Source of the DNA: Aquincola sp.
Lineage (GTDB): Bacteria; Pseudomonadota; Gammaproteobacteria; Burkholderiales; Burkholderiaceae_C
Direction: 5' to 3'
Assembly (NCBI GenBank): GCA_029884035.1
Contig: JAOUIM010000112.1
Span: forward strand, 1-9,458
DNA: 9,458 nucleotides
In this document: piece by piece, positions 6,356 to 9,458 of the stretch
Layout: each line of letters opens with the position of its first letter
How positions within the stretch are numbered: the first letter of the stretch is position 1
Program-made: the position numbers and the translations under genes
Notes under the pieces: generated by a model
Database searches by the model: none
What the model saw: only the letters and a program-made list of their open reading frames with translations
Told to the model about the DNA's origin: nothing

Positions 6356-7377
6356 CACTTGGTCGCCGCCACGGAGGTGGGCAAGGCCTTCTTGCGCGAA
6401 TGGCACAAGCGGCACTCCGACACCGGGAACGCGACCTTGCCGTGGCACACGCCGCACTTCTGGCCGAGCAGGATCGAGGCCATGCTGATCTGGTTGGCAC
6501 CCTTCTGCGGCACGAAGATCGCCGGATGGCAGTTCGCGCAGTCGAGCCACTCGGTGTGCTGCTTGTGCGGGTAGACCACGTCGGGCATCGAGCCCTTGAC
6601 CTCCCGCACGATGTTCAGGTCCATCACGATCGCCGCTGCGGCAGGGTCGTTGCGGTCCCAGCGCGGATTGATCGACTTCTCCTCGACGGCCTTGACCCAG
6701 TCGACATGGTTGCCACCATTGCTGGGCGGCAACTTGCCGAACGCCCTTGCCGGCGGCTGGAGTTCGGTGATCGCCGGGTTGTCGGGGTCGTGGATGCCCG
6801 ACTCGGCCGCCGGGCGCTGGATGTTGCCGCGCGGCTTGAGCAGGCGATTGAAGGCATTGACCTCGGCGCTCGGCGCCATCGCGGGTGCCGGCGATAGCGG
6901 CGCGATGGCCACGGCACTCGCCGCTGGCGGCGCAGCGGCCGGCGCCGGTGATTGCACGGCAGCAGGCGCTGCCGTTGCCGCCGCGGCGGCCGGCGCTGCC
7001 ACCTTTGCTGCCGATGTCGGCGCGGGCTTGGCGGCGGGCGGCCCGGCGGCGGCCCGCGACGGCAGCGCTGCGCCGGCCATGAATTCGATGACCGCACGCA
7101 ACTGCGCCTCCGACAGATCCGGGCGACCGCCGCGCGGCGGCATGCCCTTGGGTGTCCCCGCGATCGCGCTCCTGACCAGCGCGTCGATGCCGTTCCTGGC
7201 GCGCGGCGTCCATGCGGCCACGTCGCCCGGCTTGGGCGCGCCGAGCACCCCGGCGACATGGCAGCCAGCGCAGGTGCTGTCGAAGATCGCCTTGGCCGCG
7301 GCGCGGTCCTGTGCGACGACCGATGTGGCGCCGGTCAGCACGCCGAACACGAGCAGCAAAGTGAGGCGGCGGCTCAT
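6355..7377 (-). CDS. Tetraheme cytochrome: c5-like domain fused to c7-type triheme domain
   Basis: The protein is 340 residues. Signal peptide 1-22 ends in VVA. Residues about 25-102 are a monoheme cytochrome c5-like domain with CAGCH at 36-40 and Met79 (in GMPPRGG) as likely sixth ligand. Residues about 103-170 are an Ala/Pro-rich flexible linker. GIHDPDNPAI follows at 194-203 and SINPR at 235-239. The triheme domain has CANCH (280-284), CGVCH (308-312), CRLCH (322-326), distal His271 and His274, and Met299. The C-terminal half is paralogous to the cytochrome at 3979-4533. The ATG overlaps the previous stop (ATGA) with GGGAG at 7384-7388, spaced 6 bases. I infer that the mobile c5 head exchanges electrons with periplasmic carriers while the triheme part docks elsewhere in the chain. 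Confidence 0.92.
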   Translation of the reverse strand: MSRRLTLLLVFGVLTGATSVVAQDRAAAKAIFDSTCAGCHVAGVLGAPKPGDVAAWTPRARNGIDALVRSAIAGTPKGMPPRGGRPDLSEAQLRAVIEFMAGAALPSRAAAGPPAAKPAPTSAAKVAAPAAAAATAAPAAVQSPAPAAAPPAASAVAIAPLSPAPAMAPSAEVNAFNRLLKPRGNIQRPAAESGIHDPDNPAITELQPPARAFGKLPPSNGGNHVDWVKAVEEKSINPRWDRNDPAAAAIVMDLNIVREVKGSMPDVVYPHKQHTEWLDCANCHPAIFVPQKGANQISMASILLGQKCGVCHGKVAFPVSECRLCHSRKKALPTSVAATK

Positions 7378-7814
7378 TTGGCGCTCCCGGTGGTCGCCGG
7401 CGACGAGGCCGCCGCCGGCGCGCGCGCCGCCGCCTGCGCGGCGCCCGCGGCGAGTTTCTGCAAGGTGCTCTCGTGGACGAGCGTCGGCGTCTTCGGCTTG
7501 CCGGCATGGCAGAGGTCGCAGTTCTCGACCGACCAGGCAAGCTTGCCGTCATGACAGGCGCCGCAGAACTGGCCGTCGATGATCTTGAGCATGTCGATCT
7601 TGTTGCCGCCCGCCTTGAACTGGAACCCGAGATCGCCGTGGCACACCTTGCAGCGGAAGCGCACGCGATGGAACCAGTGCGGGAACACCACCGGGCGCAT
7701 CCCGGCGGCGTCGGAGTAGTTGTTGATCACCACGTCGCCGTACTCGGCCGACACGGGTGGCACGGTCAGGCCCAGCAGGCAGGCGGCCAGGCCGAGGACG
7801 CGGGACGGCTTCAC
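7374..7814 (-). CDS. Small c7-type triheme cytochrome with Ala-rich tail
   Basis: The protein is 146 residues, started by GTG at 7814. Signal peptide 1-23 ends in VSA, before EYGDVVI. The triheme domain has CKVCH (55-59), CGACH (84-88) and CDLCH (99-103), with distal His46 and His49 in FPHWFH and Met75. Residues about 117-146 are an Ala/Pro/Ser tail absent from the paralogue at 3605-3970. In c7-type domains of the Geobacter GSU1996 class two hemes are bis-His and one His/Met, and the ligands here fit that pattern. It lies 18 bases after the barrel gene and overlaps the tetraheme gene by 4 bases. Directly following the barrel, it is a candidate for the cytochrome that works inside or under it, though three hemes alone would not span an outer membrane. 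Confidence 0.93.
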   Translation of the reverse strand: MKPSRVLGLAACLLGLTVPPVSAEYGDVVINNYSDAAGMRPVVFPHWFHRVRFRCKVCHGDLGFQFKAGGNKIDMLKIIDGQFCGACHDGKLAWSVENCDLCHAGKPKTPTLVHESTLQKLAAGAAQAAARAPAAASSPATTGSAK

Positions 7815-7823
7815 TTCGGTGTG

Positions 7824-7829
7824 CTCCTC
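7824..7829 (-). promoter_or_regulatory. Strong ribosome binding site for the GTG start at 7814
   Basis: GAGGAG on the minus strand lies 9 bases before the GTG. It is the best Shine-Dalgarno match in the window and supports the non-ATG start. Confidence 0.7.
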
Positions 7830-7832
7830 GCT

Positions 7833-9458
7833 TCAGAAGCGACGCTGCACGCGGGCGAACAGCGATGCGATGTTGCGGTCGTCGGCGCGTGCGACGCGGG
7901 CCGACAGCCTTGCATCGAGCCGGCCGATCATGTAGTCCAGACGCGCCTCGAGCGAGTGGCTGACGAATTGCAGCGGCGCATCGATGTCGCCCGCCGAGCG
8001 CCGCTGCAGTTGTTGCGAGCTGATGCTGGCGAGCACCTGCAGCCGCAGCCCCGGCACGCCGAACACGCGCTGCTGCTCGGCGCTGAGCGAGCCGCTGGCG
8101 AAGGTCTGCCACTCGCCGCCGCGGGTCAGGGTCGCCCCGACGATGGGATCGTCCTGCGTCAGGGTGCTGCGCGAGGCCTGCAGCGTCAGGCTGCCCGACC
8201 ATGACGACAGGCGCGACAACTGCGTGCGCTGGCTCCACTGCAGATTCACCAGCTGGAAGCTGACGCGCTCGTCCGACCAGCTGCGCGAGTCGCTGACCGA
8301 GGCGCTGGCAAAACGCTGTTGCGCGGTGCTGGCGCTGCCCTGCCAGGTCAGGCCGAGGCTGTGCACCAGCGTGCGGGTGCTTGTGCGACCGGCCACGTTG
8401 CGCTCGGCCGCGGCGCCAACGCTCTGCGCGGCCACGAGCGAAACGACATCGCCGCCCTCGCGCTGGAAGTCGCGCAATACGCTGTGGCCGAACTGCGCGG
8501 CAGCGAAGTCCTGTGTGCTGTCGGCGCTGCTGCCTCGCGTCACGCCCGCACTGAGTGCCAGCGTGGGCAGGTAGCGCCATGCACCGAACGTGACGCTGCG
8601 CGGCGCCCAGTTCGCCGAGCCGTTGAGCGAGGCACTGCGCACCGCCGTGCCCTCGCCGGCGTCGAACTGGTTGACCGACACGGCGCCGGCGGCGCGCCAC
8701 GCCGGCGTCAGCTCGGTCGACAGCCCCAGGGTCGCCGCCAGCGCTGCCAGGCGTGCGCTGTCCGACGCACCGATCACGCGCGACTCGACCCAGCGCGCGC
8801 TGCCCACGACCATGGTCGAAGGCGAAACGGCGAACGGCAGGTCGCCGTCGCGCGGTCGCCAGGTCAGCAGGCTCGACAGTTGCCGGATCTCGCTGCCGAA
8901 TTCGGTGTCGATGAGATCGCTGCGCTGGCGAGCCCTCAGGTCCTGCCAACTGGCCATCGACTCGACGCTCAATAGCGGCGACGGGTTGTAGCCGTGACGC
9001 GCAGTCAGGCGTGAGATCCGTGTCTGCGCGCTGTCGTCGCCGCGCTGGTTGTCGGACCAATTCAGCCCCAGTTCGACGCGGTGCGGCCCGTGCAGTTGAA
9101 GGGCGTTGGCGTCGACCGTGACCAGCGTGTCGCTGTCGTGCCGCGACTCGGCCAGCAGCCGACTCGCGTCGATCTGCAGCTGATAGTGGTCGTTGCTGCT
9201 CTCGGGCCGGTACGTTTGCAGCGCGGTCAGCCGCCGCGTGCGGTAGTCGGTGCCCAGCATGTCGCCAGCGGTGCGGGTGTCGGAAGCCTCGGCGCGCAGC
9301 GAGAACGGGAATCGGCTCGCCGGGAACACCAGCACTTCGGCACGGCCGGTGACGGAGTTGCCCGAGCCGCTGCCGGGGTTGCCGCCCGACTGGTGACTGG
9401 TGTCCGTCGCGGCGATCAGCCCCGCGCCCAGACGCACCTGCATGAACCAAGGTTGCCA
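7833..9458 (-). CDS. Outer-membrane beta-barrel protein (5' end outside window)
   Basis: 541 residues are visible and the frame is open to the right edge (WQPWF precedes the first internal Met at 9443), so the signal peptide and true start lie outside. The chain is a succession of alternating polar/hydrophobic strands with Ser/Gly/Asp-rich turns, for example LVTVDANALQL, HRVELGLNWSD, SLTLQASRS and LEARLDYMIG. It ends in RVQRRF, a terminal-Phe signature read by the BAM machinery. Length and strand density fit a large barrel of more than 20 strands, like the MtrB/PioB/OmbB-type porins that sheath cytochromes, but I see no motif that proves that family. Being first in the visible run of cytochrome genes supports the conduit role. 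A long-chain transporter or ordinary porin remains possible. Confidence 0.85.
   Translation of the reverse strand, partial: WQPWFMQVRLGAGLIAATDTSHQSGGNPGSGSGNSVTGRAEVLVFPASRFPFSLRAEASDTRTAGDMLGTDYRTRRLTALQTYRPESSNDHYQLQIDASRLLAESRHDSDTLVTVDANALQLHGPHRVELGLNWSDNQRGDDSAQTRISRLTARHGYNPSPLLSVESMASWQDLRARQRSDLIDTEFGSEIRQLSSLLTWRPRDGDLPFAVSPSTMVVGSARWVESRVIGASDSARLAALAATLGLSTELTPAWRAAGAVSVNQFDAGEGTAVRSASLNGSANWAPRSVTFGAWRYLPTLALSAGVTRGSSADSTQDFAAAQFGHSVLRDFQREGGDVVSLVAAQSVGAAAERNVAGRTSTRTLVHSLGLTWQGSASTAQQRFASASVSDSRSWSDERVSFQLVNLQWSQRTQLSRLSSWSGSLTLQASRSTLTQDDPIVGATLTRGGEWQTFASGSLSAEQQRVFGVPGLRLQVLASISSQQLQRRSAGDIDAPLQFVSHSLEARLDYMIGRLDARLSARVARADDRNIASLFARVQRRF

Noticed and set aside
6880..7071. 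GC-rich repetitive DNA in the tetraheme gene as a separate repeat or mobile element
   Set aside because: It encodes the Ala/Pro linker in frame; the repetitiveness follows from GCN/CCN codons.
5474..7552. A 692-residue minus frame ending at the helical protein A stop
   Set aside because: Only the last 293 codons, from the ATG at 6355, make sense: a signal peptide begins there and the start touches the upstream stop. The earlier part is an Arg-rich shadow of the tetraheme gene.
7374..7814. Lipobox-like LAAC at residues 9-12 of the small c7 cytochrome
   Set aside because: The hydrophobic region before it is too short, and a good signal peptidase I site (VSA) follows at residue 23, matching the paralogue.

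Overview
The window is GC-rich DNA, probably from a betaproteobacterium of the order Burkholderiales. That placement is an inference from base composition, the cytochrome/NHL gene set, and a palindrome-rich intergenic repeat of a style I associate with Rubrivivax/Leptothrix/Comamonadaceae genomes. All convincing genes lie on the minus strand and read from right to left. Long plus-strand open frames are antisense shadows.

Layout in transcription order: (1) C-terminal part of an outer-membrane beta-barrel (7833-9458, runs off the right edge); (2) small triheme c7-type cytochrome (7374-7814); (3) tetraheme fusion of a cytochrome c5-like domain and a c7-type triheme domain joined by an Ala/Pro linker (6355-7377); (4, 5) two exported, helical, cysteine-free proteins that are paralogous to each other (5474-6355 and 4632-5477); (6) longer triheme c7-type cytochrome (3979-4533), preceded by a hairpin-rich repeat; (7) second small triheme c7-type cytochrome (3605-3970); (8, 9) two NHL-type beta-propeller lipoproteins (2627-3595 and 1554-2630). 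A 309-base gap full of inverted repeats follows, then (10) the first 414 codons of a larger multiheme cytochrome c with at least six CXXCH motifs (1-1244, runs off the left edge).

Genes 1-9 are packed with ATGA/TGATG/GTGA overlaps or gaps of at most 18 bases, except at the repeat (98 bases if the preferred start of gene 6 is right). They look like one operon. Nineteen heme-binding motifs are visible across five proteins. A barrel, several exported low-heme cytochromes, surface-type lipoproteins and a larger multiheme cytochrome together suggest a porin-cytochrome conduit carrying electrons across the outer membrane, in the general manner of MtrCAB, PioAB or OmbB-OmaB-OmcB but with a different cytochrome set. 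The direction of electron flow (for example Fe(II) oxidation or metal reduction) cannot be told from sequence.

The most striking structure is paired duplication. The order is small c7, long c7, helical protein, then helical protein, long c7, small c7, followed by two propellers. This is a mirror-image gene order without strand inversion. The helical pair belongs to no family I recognise and is the best candidate for an undescribed component.
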